Origin: an uncultured Verrucomicrobiota bacterium
GTDB lineage: Bacteria; Verrucomicrobiota; Verrucomicrobiia; Palsa-1439
Assembly (NCBI GenBank): GCA_903847335.1
Contig: CAINDI010000145.1
Coordinates: 1 to 38,875 of the forward strand
DNA length: 38,875 bases
Direction: 5' to 3'
The position numbers and the translations under genes are program-made. Below the pieces are notes generated by a model. That model saw only the letters and a program-made list of their open reading frames with translations, did no database searches and was not told where the DNA came from. This document shows positions 1-6,854 of the stretch, piece by piece. Numbering within the stretch: position 1 is the stretch's first letter; each line of letters begins with the position of its first letter.

Positions 1-1142
1 AGGAGATGATGGTGCAGGTCAATTCGTACCGGACAGACATCGGTGCAGGAACCGCAAAGCGAACTGGCAAAGGACAAGTGCGACCATTCTTCCGCACCGT
101 GCAAACGCGGTGTGAGGACGGAACCAATCGGGCCTTGATAAGTGGTGGCGTAAGTGTGGCCGCCGATGGTTTTGTAAACTGGGCAGGTATTCAAGCATGC
201 GCCGCAGCGAATGCAATGCAACACATCGCGCATTTCCGGATTGGCCAGTAATTTTGTCCGGCCGTTGTCGAGGAGGATGACGTGGAATTCAGTCGGGCCA
301 TCGGGCTCGCCGTCGCGACGCGGACCACCGACGAGCGTGCTGTAGCTGGTGAGCGCCTGACCGGTGCCGCTGGTACAGAGTAGTGGCCAGAATAATCCGA
401 GATCGCTCATTCGCGGAATTAATTTCTCGATACCGGCAATGGCGACATGGATGCGCGGCAGCGAAACGGTGAGGCGGCCGTTGCCTTCGTTGGTGGTGAG
501 GGCAATCATGCCGGTGTCGGCGATGAGAAAATTTGCGCCGGTAATACCCATGTCGGCGGTGAGAAAGTGTTGCCGGAGTTGCTCGCGCGCGACCATCGTC
601 AATTCTTCCGCCGGAGCATCGAGCGGCGTGCCGAAGCGCTCGTTGAAATCTTTGGCGATGTCGGCTTTACTTAGGTGCATGACCGGCGTGACGATGTGGT
701 AGGGCGGTTCGTTGCGGAGTTGGCAGATGTATTCGCCGAGGTCGGTCTCGACCGGTTGGATGCCGGCGGCTTCAAGCGCGGGGTTGAGGTGGATTTCCTC
801 GGTCGTCATGGATTTGGCTTTGACGACTTTGCGGACGCCGTGTTGTCGGGCGAGTGTTAAAACGATTTGACGGGCTTGCTCGGCGTCTTCAGCCCAGTGG
901 ACATGGCCGCCGTTGGCGAGGACGTTGCGCTCAAATTGCTCGAGGTACCGGTCGAGGTGGTTAATTGTTTCAAATTTAATTTGCGCGGCGCGAGACCGGG
1001 TGTTTTGCCAATCGGCGAACTTGTCTTTACCTCTAGCGACACCAACATCGTAGCTGGAAATATTTTTCTGGATGATTGCGCGATGTCGGAGATCGGTGGC
1101 TTTGGCAGCGGCGGCGTTGGAGAATTGTTGCGCAGTGTTCAT
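1..1142 (-). CDS. lutB: LutB-type iron-sulfur protein of L-lactate oxidation (partial, runs off left edge)
   Basis: LutB is the iron-sulfur electron-transfer subunit of the cytoplasmic LutABC complex that oxidises L-lactate to pyruvate. I translated the minus strand from the ATG at 1142; 380 codons stay open to the window edge, so the C-terminus and any lutC lie outside. The first 300 residues match the DUF162/LUD region (for example TADMGITGANFLIADTG at 195-211 and GNGRLTVSLPRIH near 220-232). Two 4Fe-4S motifs follow: C310, C313, C316, C320, and C363, C366, C370, each last Cys followed by Pro. The family segment GHTYATTYQGPIGS (328-341) lies between them. The start overlaps the lutA stop as ATGA, so the two genes are translationally coupled. 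It could be called YkgF in other nomenclature; the family assignment is firm. Confidence 0.93.
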   Translation of the reverse strand, partial: MNTAQQFSNAAAAKATDLRHRAIIQKNISSYDVGVARGKDKFADWQNTRSRAAQIKFETINHLDRYLEQFERNVLANGGHVHWAEDAEQARQIVLTLARQHGVRKVVKAKSMTTEEIHLNPALEAAGIQPVETDLGEYICQLRNEPPYHIVTPVMHLSKADIAKDFNERFGTPLDAPAEELTMVAREQLRQHFLTADMGITGANFLIADTGMIALTTNEGNGRLTVSLPRIHVAIAGIEKLIPRMSDLGLFWPLLCTSGTGQALTSYSTLVGGPRRDGEPDGPTEFHVILLDNGRTKLLANPEMRDVLHCIRCGACLNTCPVYKTIGGHTYATTYQGPIGSVLTPRLHGAEEWSHLSFASSLCGSCTDVCPVRIDLHHHL

Positions 1143-1837
1143 TGCGCGGCCAACACTTCTGCTAGCGAAATAGTTTTGATTGGAAATTTTTTGCGGCGCA
1201 GGCCGCCGCCGATTTGCATCAGACAACTAGAATCGGCGCTGATGACATACTCGGCACCGGTGCGCTGGATGGATTCAATTTTCACTTCATCCATCGCAAA
1301 CGACACGAGCGGGAACTTGACTGAGAATGTGCCGCCGAACCCGCAGCAGGTTTCGGCTTGATCCATTTCGATGAGTTCGAGATCGCGGACGTGCCGGAGG
1401 AGTTGCCGGGGTTCGTCTTTCAAGCGGAGTTCGCGCAGGCTGTGACAGGAATCGTGGTAGGTGACTTTCGCCGGGAACCGCGCGCCGACGTCGGTGACGC
1501 CGAGTTTTCGGACGAGGAATTCGCCGAACTCGAAAGTGTTGGCGGTGACCGGTGTGGCCGCGCCGAGGAGTTGGGGATAATTGTTCCGCACCATCGAGGT
1601 GCAGGAACCGGATGGACAGACGATCGCGTCGTAGCCGTCAAAAACTTTCAGATAGCGCTGGGCGAGTTCGCGGGCTTCGGGCCAGTAGCCGGTATTAAAG
1701 GCCGGTTGGCCGCAACAAGTTTGTTCCGCCGGGAACTCAGCGGTAATTTTGAGCCGTCGCAGGACAGTCACCATTGCTTTGCCGACTTCGGGATAAAGTT
1801 GGTCAATGAAACATGGAATGAATAGACCGACGCGCAT
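1139..1837 (-). CDS. lutA: LutA-type cysteine-rich (CCG domain) lactate oxidation subunit
   Basis: This is the cysteine-rich LutA/YkgE subunit of the LutABC lactate-oxidising complex. It is 232 residues long, the usual family size, and has two CCG repeats: C41-C42-G43 followed by QPAFN, and C164-C165-G166 followed by FGGTFSVKFP. Additional conserved Cys are at 9, 74, 79, 131 and 205, as expected for the heterodisulfide-reductase-like cluster fold. I choose the ATG at 1837, which has AGGTGG just upstream; an in-frame GTG two codons earlier (1843) is possible. It is first in a divergent operon with lutB, overlapping it by 4 nt. I see no recognisable LutR-type operator and no clear promoter on this strand. 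Confidence 0.92.
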   Translation of the reverse strand: MRVGLFIPCFIDQLYPEVGKAMVTVLRRLKITAEFPAEQTCCGQPAFNTGYWPEARELAQRYLKVFDGYDAIVCPSGSCTSMVRNNYPQLLGAATPVTANTFEFGEFLVRKLGVTDVGARFPAKVTYHDSCHSLRELRLKDEPRQLLRHVRDLELIEMDQAETCCGFGGTFSVKFPLVSFAMDEVKIESIQRTGAEYVISADSSCLMQIGGGLRRKKFPIKTISLAEVLAAQ

Positions 1838-1909
1838 TACCACCTAGACTAGGGGCTACATGAACGCACGACAAGCGGAAATTTTTATGAAAATAATTTA
1901 AAATCAGTG

Positions 1910-1937
1910 TTGACAGATTTTTGGCGAACGATATAGT
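1910..1937 (+). promoter_or_regulatory. Strong sigma70-type promoter for the tRNA-Thr/tuf cluster
   Basis: A perfect -35 box TTGACA (1910-1915) is separated by 16 nt from a -10 box TATAGT (1932-1937), which matches the consensus at five of six positions. Transcription would start near 1943-1945, giving a leader of about 180 nt before tRNA-Thr. It is the best promoter I can see in the window and the obvious driver of the tuf-to-rplQ gene series. Confidence 0.85.
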
Positions 1938-1943
1938 CACGAC

Positions 1944-2126
1944 GCGTTAGTAGTAGGAAAGTTCGGACATAATTTAATAAGTACGGTTGAATTCCGTTGC
2001 TCGTGATTTATAAAAAGTTACGAGAATGGGATTTTTTACCGTCTTTTTGTTTTGCAGTTTTAGTAGGCGAGCAGCGAGAGGGAAAGTCGACCTCGATGAT
2101 AGCAGGGCGGTAGGCGAAGAGAGTTT
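1944..2126 (+). promoter_or_regulatory. Untranslated leader upstream of tRNA-Thr/tuf, function unknown
   Basis: This gene-free stretch follows the promoter. It contains a hairpin CTCGTGA/TTACGAG with an 11-nt loop (about 2000-2024), followed after a short spacer by T-rich tracts (2032-2055). It also has two similar boxes, AGGAAAGTTCGGAC near 1956 and AGGGAAAGTCGACC near 2080. I cannot match it to a known structured RNA. It must be removed by tRNA processing (RNase P cuts at 2127), so it could be a released small RNA or an anti-termination leader. Both ideas are inference. Confidence 0.4.
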
Positions 2127-2202
2127 GCCCACGTAGCTCAGTTGGTAGAGCACGTCCTTGGTAAGGACGAGGTCATCGGTTCAAACCCGATCGTGGGCTC
2201 CA
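2127..2202 (+). tRNA. tRNA-Thr (anticodon GGT)
   Basis: The cloverleaf is complete: acceptor GCCCACG (2127-2133) pairs with CGTGGGC (2192-2198), and the anticodon stem CGTCC/GGACG carries loop TTGGTAA with anticodon GGT. A T-loop GTTCAAA and an encoded CCA end (2200-2202) are present. It lies 46 nt before tuf in the same transcript, the arrangement common upstream of tufB in bacteria. It reads the threonine codons ACC and ACT. Confidence 0.97.
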
Positions 2203-2248
2203 GATTTAATAAAACGACGTTCAATCAACAAGTAAAACGGAGAATAGC

Positions 2249-3439
2249 ATGGCAAAAGATAAATTCGAGCGCACAAAGCCACATGCGAATGTGGGAACGA
2301 TTGGTCACATTGACCATGGTAAAACAACTTTGACAGCTTCGCTGTTGGCAACCTTGTCAAAACAAGGGAAGGCTACAGTGAAGAGCTATGCCGATATTGC
2401 CAAAGGCGGTACAGTTCGTGACGATACGAAGACGGTCACGATTGCTGCGGCACACGTTGAATACGAGTCGGATAAGCGGCACTATGCACACGTCGACTGC
2501 CCTGGCCATGCTGATTATGTTAAGAACATGATTACCGGCGCCGCGCAGATGGACGGTGCAGTTCTTGTTGTTAGTGCTGCTGACGGCCCAATGCCGCAGA
2601 CGCGCGAGCATATTTTGCTGGCTCGCCAAGTCGGCGTCCCGGCAATCGTTGTGGCATTGAACAAGGTTGATTTGGTGGATGATCCGGACTTGTTGGAGTT
2701 GGTGGAAATGGAAATCCGCGATTTGCTGAACAAGTATCAATTTCCTGGTGACACGACGCCAATCGTGCGTGTCTGCGCTAGTAAGGCGTTGGCGGGAGAT
2801 CCGGAGGCTGAGAAGGGGATTCTCGCGCTAGTTCAGGCGATTGATGATTTTATCCCGCAGCCGGTTCGTGAAACTGATAAGCCTTTCTTGATGCCGGTCG
2901 AAGACGTATTCTCAATCACCGGTCGTGGAACGGTGGCAACAGGACGCGTGGAACGTGGTACGATTAAAGTCGGCGACGAAGTTGAAATTGTTGGTTTGCG
3001 CGACACGACGAAGTCAGTCGTGACTGGCGTGGAAATGTTCCGCAAGTTGTTGGATCGGGCGGAAGCCGGCGACAACATCGGCGCATTGCTGCGCGGCATT
3101 GAAAAAGACGGGATTGAACGCGGTCAGGTTATTGCCAAGCCGGGTTCCATCACGCCGCACAAGAAATTCAAAGCGGAAGTTTACGTTCTGTCGAAAGACG
3201 AAGGTGGTCGTCATACGCCATTCTTCACCAAGTACCGGCCGCAATTTTATTTCCGCACGACGGACGTGACCGGTCAGGTGACGTTGGCGGCGGGCGTTGA
3301 AATGGTTATGCCGGGCGACAACGTGAACGTGGAAGTTGAACTCATTACGCCAATCGCGATGGAAAAGACTATGCGTTTCGCGATTCGCGAAGGCGGTCGG
3401 ACCGTCGGCGCGGGCCGAGTAACAGAAATTCTGGAGTAA
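2249..3439 (+). CDS. tuf: Elongation factor Tu
   Basis: EF-Tu is the cytoplasmic GTPase that delivers aminoacyl-tRNA to the ribosome. The protein is 396 residues, full length, with P-loop GHIDHGKT (19-26), DCPGH (83-87, switch II with catalytic His87) and NKVD (138-141). The start ATG has GGAG seven nt upstream. The switch I region is unusual: where most EF-Tu have EEKARGITI, this one reads [11 protein letters not shown] (55-65), two residues longer, keeping the Mg-coordinating threonine as T64 but losing the Arg-Gly before it. I believe this form occurs in other Verrucomicrobiota, but that is from memory. It is the only tuf in the window and is not in its usual place after fusA. Confidence 0.98.
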   Translation: MAKDKFERTKPHANVGTIGHIDHGKTTLTASLLATLSKQGKATVKSYADIAKGGTVRDDTKTVTIAAAHVEYESDKRHYAHVDCPGHADYVKNMITGAAQMDGAVLVVSAADGPMPQTREHILLARQVGVPAIVVALNKVDLVDDPDLLELVEMEIRDLLNKYQFPGDTTPIVRVCASKALAGDPEAEKGILALVQAIDDFIPQPVRETDKPFLMPVEDVFSITGRGTVATGRVERGTIKVGDEVEIVGLRDTTKSVVTGVEMFRKLLDRAEAGDNIGALLRGIEKDGIERGQVIAKPGSITPHKKFKAEVYVLSKDEGGRHTPFFTKYRPQFYFRTTDVTGQVTLAAGVEMVMPGDNVNVEVELITPIAMEKTMRFAIREGGRTVGAGRVTEILE

Positions 3440-3446
3440 CCGGTCA

Positions 3447-3602
3447 ATGCCGAGGGAATTAATCACGCTGGCCTGCACCGAGTGCAAGAGTCGCAACTAC
3501 GTTTCGACTAAGAATAAAAAGGGGCAACCCACCGGTCGCTTAGAGTTGCGGAAGTTTTGTGCGAAATGTGGCAAGCATATCATGCATCGCGAACAGAAGT
3601 AG
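3447..3602 (+). CDS. rpmG: 50S ribosomal protein L33
   Basis: L33 is a small zinc-ribbon protein of the large subunit near the E site. This 51-residue gene starts [18 protein letters not shown] and has both zinc pairs, C10-x2-C13 and C38-x2-C41, so it is the zinc-binding form. It begins seven nt after the tuf stop and is followed by tRNA-Trp, the order tuf-rpmG-trnW-secE-nusG seen in many bacteria. Confidence 0.96.
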   Translation: MPRELITLACTECKSRNYVSTKNKKGQPTGRLELRKFCAKCGKHIMHREQK

Positions 3603-3631
3603 TCGCGATGGGAACAGCGGTTCTGTTGGAT

Positions 3632-3707
3632 ACGCCAGTAGCTCAATTGGCAGAGCGACGGTCTCCAAAACCGTAGGTTGGGGGTTCAAGTCCCTCCTGG
3701 CGTGCCA
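3632..3707 (+). tRNA. tRNA-Trp (anticodon CCA)
   Basis: The acceptor ACGCCAG (3632-3638) pairs with CTGGCGT (3697-3703); the anticodon stem ACGGT/ACCGT holds loop CTCCAAA with anticodon CCA. Discriminator G3704 is followed by an encoded CCA (3705-3707). It lies between rpmG and secE, the standard place for tRNA-Trp in this cluster. Confidence 0.97.
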
Positions 3708-3734
3708 GCCCCGGTTAGCACTTGAGAGAATTTA

Positions 3735-3950
3735 ATGGACGAAACTAAAAAGCCGAATCTCGTTGTCAAAACGAAGACGTTCTTTGCGGAGGTCGTGACG
3801 GAGTTGAAAAAATCCGCATGGCCGACGCGTAAGGAATTGCTCGACTCGACCTTGGTCGTGATTACGACGATGTTGATTCTTGGCATATTTGTGGCGGTGG
3901 CGGACTTGGTGTTCGTCAAGATTATTGGAGCGCTGACTAAGTCGGCTTAA
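3735..3950 (+). CDS. secE: Preprotein translocase subunit SecE
   Basis: SecE clamps SecY in the SecYEG channel of the inner membrane. The protein is 71 residues, the short single-span form. The conserved amphipathic stretch FFAEVVTELKKSAWPTRKEL (17-36) is followed by one hydrophobic helix (about 39-65, VVITTMLILGIFVAVADLVF). It lies directly upstream of nusG with a 2-nt gap, as in most bacteria. Confidence 0.97.
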   Translation: MDETKKPNLVVKTKTFFAEVVTELKKSAWPTRKELLDSTLVVITTMLILGIFVAVADLVFVKIIGALTKSA

Positions 3951-3952
3951 GA

Positions 3953-4528
3953 ATGATCATGGTGGAACAAGAAACCAAATCTGAATTCCAGTGGTTCGTG
4001 TTGCACACGTTGTCCGGCCAAGAGAATAAGGTCAAGGACAGCATTGAAAAGCGACTCAAGATTGATGAGATAGATGACCTGATTAAGCAGGTACTCATTC
4101 CAACTGAAAAAGTTGCAGAAGTTAAAAAAGGCAAAAAGACCACCAGCACTCGGAAGTTTTACCCCGGTTATATTCTTGTTCACATGAAGTTGCTTGATGA
4201 AAAAGGCCGGTTACTCGACCGGCCATGGTATTTCATCCGCGACACGCCCGGTCTCATTGGGTTCATCGGTGGTGACCGACCGGTGCCGTTGAAGATAGAT
4301 GAGGTCAATAGCATTCTTTCGCAAATTGAAGAGCGGCAAGATAAGGCGACACCGAAGGTGGCCTTTGAAAAGGGCGAGACCATCAAGGTGACCGACGGAC
4401 CATTCCAAAACTTTACGGGCGTGATCGACGAAATCGATCCGTCGCGCGGCAAACTCAAAATTTCGGTTTCAATTTTCGGGCGTTCAACCCCGGTGGAGCT
4501 GGAGTATTGGCAAGCGGAGAGGGCATAA
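3953..4528 (+). CDS. nusG: Transcription termination/antitermination factor NusG
   Basis: NusG binds RNA polymerase and links it to Rho or to ribosomal protein S10. The 191-residue protein has the NGN domain ([21 protein letters not shown] near 14-34, then YPGYILVHM) and a C-terminal KOW domain ([20 protein letters not shown]). Two starts are possible, ATG 3953 or ATG 3959 (MIM...); I keep the first. Length is slightly above E. coli NusG. NusG and S10 are encoded in the same gene series here, fitting their physical partnership. Confidence 0.97.
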   Translation: MIMVEQETKSEFQWFVLHTLSGQENKVKDSIEKRLKIDEIDDLIKQVLIPTEKVAEVKKGKKTTSTRKFYPGYILVHMKLLDEKGRLLDRPWYFIRDTPGLIGFIGGDRPVPLKIDEVNSILSQIEERQDKATPKVAFEKGETIKVTDGPFQNFTGVIDEIDPSRGKLKISVSIFGRSTPVELEYWQAERA

Positions 4529-4529
4529 C

Positions 4530-4961
4530 ATGGCATCAGGCAAACCAGTTACCGGTATTATTAAACTTCAGATTCCAGCCGGTCAGGCGAATCCGGCGCC
4601 ACCGGTCGGTCCGGCGCTCGGTCAGCAGGGCGTTAACATCATGGCGTTCTGCAAAGAATTTAACGCCGCGACGCAAAAGCAAGCCGGCTTGATTTTGCCG
4701 GTCATTATCACGGTCTACAAAGACAAGACATTCACTTTCATTCTCAAATCACCACCGGCAAGCGTATTGTTGAAGAAAGCTGCCGGGATTGCGACGGCGA
4801 GTGGCGTGCCGAACCGGACGAAGGTTGGCAAGGTGACGAAGAAGCAAGTTTTAGAAATTGCCAAGACGAAGATGGCCGACCTCAACGCGAAAGACGATGA
4901 GGGTGCTTGCCGGATTATTGCCGGCACGGCGCGGAGTATGGGCATCGACGTCATCGATTAG
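4530..4961 (+). CDS. rplK: 50S ribosomal protein L11
   Basis: L11 forms the base of the stalk where translation GTPases are activated. The 143-residue protein is full length, with the proline-rich N-terminal domain that is the thiostrepton target ([19 protein letters not shown]) and a C-terminal RNA-binding domain ending [12 protein letters not shown]. It starts one base after the nusG stop, so its translation is probably coupled to nusG. Confidence 0.98.
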   Translation: MASGKPVTGIIKLQIPAGQANPAPPVGPALGQQGVNIMAFCKEFNAATQKQAGLILPVIITVYKDKTFTFILKSPPASVLLKKAAGIATASGVPNRTKVGKVTKKQVLEIAKTKMADLNAKDDEGACRIIAGTARSMGIDVID

Positions 4962-4971
4962 TGAAACCAAC

Positions 4972-5007
4972 GCGGGAGGTCGCCAGTCGGGTGGCCGTTT
5001 GTACTGC
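4972..5007 (+). promoter_or_regulatory. L1-binding mRNA motif (autogenous leader) before rplA
   Basis: The rplK-rplA gap folds like the L1-binding site of 23S rRNA. Outer stem GCGG (4972-4975) pairs with CTGC (5004-5007). An asymmetric internal loop GA (4976-4977) faces GTTTGTA (4997-5003). An inner 7-bp stem GGTCGCC (4978-4984) pairs with GGTGGCC (4990-4996) over a 5-nt loop. The GGGAGG...CCGTT pattern in this rplK-rplA position is how L1 represses its own mRNA in many bacteria. The ribosome binding site of rplA (AAGGA, 5012-5016) lies just downstream, so bound L1 would hinder initiation. Confidence 0.72.
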
Positions 5008-5024
5008 AACAAAGGAAAAGAAAA

Positions 5025-5729
5025 ATGGCAAAGCACGGTAAACGTTATACGGCAGCGCTGAAATTGGTGGACCCAAAGCGCAATTATAAACTCGGCGAAG
5101 CTGTCGAGTTGTTGAAGCAGCTGCCGAAACCAAAATTTGATGAGACCGTTGAGCTGGATTTTAAGCTCGGCGTAGATCCGAAACAAAGCGACCAGATGGT
5201 GCGCGGAACGACTCCGCTGCCGCATGGCTCCGGTAAGAAAGTACGCGTGGTGGTGTTCGCAAAAGGCGCGGCAGCATTGGCGGCAAAAGAAGCCGGTGCG
5301 GATCAAGTTGGTTTTGAAGAATTGGTGAAGCAAGTGCAGACCGGCTGGACGGATTTTGATGTTGCGATTGCGACGCCGGAGGCGATGCAAGAAGTCCGAA
5401 AGCTCGGTAAGCAACTCGGTCCAAAAGGACTGATGCCGAACCCGAAGACCGGCACAGTGACTGACGACGTGGCGAAAGCCATCGCGGAAGTCAAAGCAGG
5501 TCGAGTGGAATTTAAGATGGACAAAGCCGGTAACATACACGTCGCGTTTGGCAAATTGTCATTTGAGGCGAAAGCGATTGAAGAGAATGGTCGAGCAATC
5601 ATCAGCGCGCTGATGCATGCGAAGCCTTCCAGTTCAAAGGGCAAGTTTATCGAGAGCTGCACGCTGTCCAGCACGATGAGCCCTGGGCTGAGCATTGACA
5701 CGCACGAATTTGCGCCGAGCACAACGTAG
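5025..5729 (+). CDS. rplA: 50S ribosomal protein L1
   Basis: L1 forms the mobile stalk that guides deacylated tRNA out of the ribosome and also acts as a translational repressor. The 234-residue protein has the family signatures RGTTPLPHGSGKKVRVVVF (about 61-79) and QLGPKGLMPNPKTGTVT (about 130-146). AAGGA nine nt upstream supports the start. It sits after the L1-binding mRNA motif, which suggests feedback on rplA and possibly rplK. Confidence 0.98.
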   Translation: MAKHGKRYTAALKLVDPKRNYKLGEAVELLKQLPKPKFDETVELDFKLGVDPKQSDQMVRGTTPLPHGSGKKVRVVVFAKGAAALAAKEAGADQVGFEELVKQVQTGWTDFDVAIATPEAMQEVRKLGKQLGPKGLMPNPKTGTVTDDVAKAIAEVKAGRVEFKMDKAGNIHVAFGKLSFEAKAIEENGRAIISALMHAKPSSSKGKFIESCTLSSTMSPGLSIDTHEFAPSTT

Positions 5730-5746
5730 GCTGGTCAGGATTACCA

Positions 5747-6286
5747 ATGAGAGATGAGAAAAAACAGATTGTTGATGACTTAAGCAAGCAAGTCGGTGCG
5801 TCGCCGTTTGTGTTGATTACCGACTACACGAAAATGACGGTGACAGAGTTCGCTTCGTTGCGCAAGAAGTTGCGCGGGGCGCACGCCGAATGCCATGTCG
5901 TGAAGAACTCGATGCTCCGGCACGCCGCGAAGGAAGCCGGTCTCGGTGAGTTTGATAGCGTGCTCGCTGGGATGACCGCAGTGGTCATCGGTAGTGCGAA
6001 GGCCGATGTGAGCGCGACGGCGAAAATTTTGAAGGAGTTCACCAAGGCCACCGAAAAAGGCAAGGTGAAACTCGGCGTAATGGGTAAGCAAGTTCTGCAA
6101 CCTGCGGACGTGGATGTCGTGGCTGAATTGCCATCGCTCGACGTCTTGCGTGGACAGTTGGTGGGCTTGCTCCAAACGCCGGCCACGCGGATCGCCGTTG
6201 TTGTCGGCGCGCCGGCCAGTCAACTTGCGCGCGTCATTCAGGCGCACGCAGACAAAGAAGCTGCCGCTCAACCAGCGGCGGCGTAA
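5747..6286 (+). CDS. rplJ: 50S ribosomal protein L10
   Basis: L10 anchors L12 dimers to the ribosome stalk base. The 179-residue protein has a typical N-terminal domain (MRDEKKQIVDDLSKQVG, KNSMLRHAAKEAGL) and an alanine-rich helical C-terminus (LARVIQAHADKEAAA) that binds L12. AGGA seven nt upstream marks the start. Only 17 nt separate it from rplA, so no full L10 leader is present in the gap. Confidence 0.97.
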   Translation: MRDEKKQIVDDLSKQVGASPFVLITDYTKMTVTEFASLRKKLRGAHAECHVVKNSMLRHAAKEAGLGEFDSVLAGMTAVVIGSAKADVSATAKILKEFTKATEKGKVKLGVMGKQVLQPADVDVVAELPSLDVLRGQLVGLLQTPATRIAVVVGAPASQLARVIQAHADKEAAAQPAAA

Positions 6287-6300
6287 CCGGTTCCTCGTCG

Positions 6301-6318
6301 AGCCGCCGGCTGGCGGTT
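6301..6318 (+). promoter_or_regulatory. Small GC-rich hairpin between rplJ and rplL
   Basis: AGCCGCC (6301-6307) pairs with GGCGGTT (6312-6318) over a GGCT loop, seven bp with one G-U. It follows the rplJ stop by 14 nt and has no T-run after it. It may help set the higher L12 output or act as an mRNA stabiliser; this is inference. Confidence 0.4.
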
Positions 6319-6370
6319 TCAAATGCTTCGTAGCTGCGAGGCGCGACGATACCAGAAAAAGGAAAAGAAA

Positions 6371-6751
6371 ATGGCAGCAGACTTAGATCAAATCGTAGAG
6401 CAGTTGAGTGGGTTGACGGTGATTGAAGCCGCACAACTTTCGAAAAAATTGGAAGAAAAATGGGGCGTGAGCGCCGCGGCTCCGGTCGCAGCCGCCGCGG
6501 CTCCAGTCGCCGGTGGCGCGGCTCCGGCAGCGGAAGCCAAGACGACATTTGACGTCGTGTTGAAAGAAGCCGGTGCGAACAAGATTGGCGTGATTAAAGA
6601 AGTTCGCGCGATGACCAGCCTCGGCTTGAAAGAAGCCAAGGATTTGGTTGAAGGCGCGCCGAAGACTGTGAAAGAAGGCGTTAGCAAGGAAGAAGCCGAA
6701 GAGCTGAAAAAGAAGCTCGAAGCGGCCGGTGCTAAAGTCGAATTGAAGTAG
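6371..6751 (+). CDS. rplL: 50S ribosomal protein L7/L12
   Basis: L12 is the multi-copy stalk protein that recruits EF-Tu and EF-G. The 126-residue protein has an N-terminal dimerisation domain, an alanine/proline/glycine hinge (about 36-57) and the conserved C-terminal domain ([20 protein letters not shown]). An upstream in-frame ATG exists at 6323, but the canonical [12 protein letters not shown] start at 6371 has AAGGA seven nt upstream and is clearly right. Confidence 0.98.
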   Translation: MAADLDQIVEQLSGLTVIEAAQLSKKLEEKWGVSAAAPVAAAAAPVAGGAAPAAEAKTTFDVVLKEAGANKIGVIKEVRAMTSLGLKEAKDLVEGAPKTVKEGVSKEEAEELKKKLEAAGAKVELK

Positions 6752-6778
6752 TCGGAGTTCGTTGTTGTTTTGTTGTGT

Positions 6779-6810
6779 GTGTCGGGGTAGAGGCAACTCT
6801 GCCCCGACAC
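6779..6810 (+). promoter_or_regulatory. 14-bp GCAA-capped hairpin between rplL and rpoB
   Basis: The arm 6779-6792 pairs completely with 6797-6810 (13 Watson-Crick pairs and one T-G), closed by a GCAA tetraloop (6793-6796). No T-run follows, so it is not a plain terminator. In E. coli the rplL-rpoB gap holds a partial attenuator and an RNase III processing hairpin; the same position and shape suggest the same role here. Confidence 0.7.
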
Positions 6811-6854
6811 CAAACTAAAGTAGTTGACCAAGCCGCAAGGCCGAGGAAATCAGA

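Noticed and set aside
2000-2055. Intrinsic terminator in the tuf leader
   Set aside because: The hairpin is weak and AT-rich and the T-tract begins about eight nt after it; not a canonical terminator, so kept only as part of the leader.
1951-2100. Resemblance of the tuf leader boxes (GGAAAGT-CGGAC) to RNase P RNA
   Set aside because: RNase P RNA is about 350 nt with other conserved segments and a closing P1 stem; the space is too short and those segments are absent.
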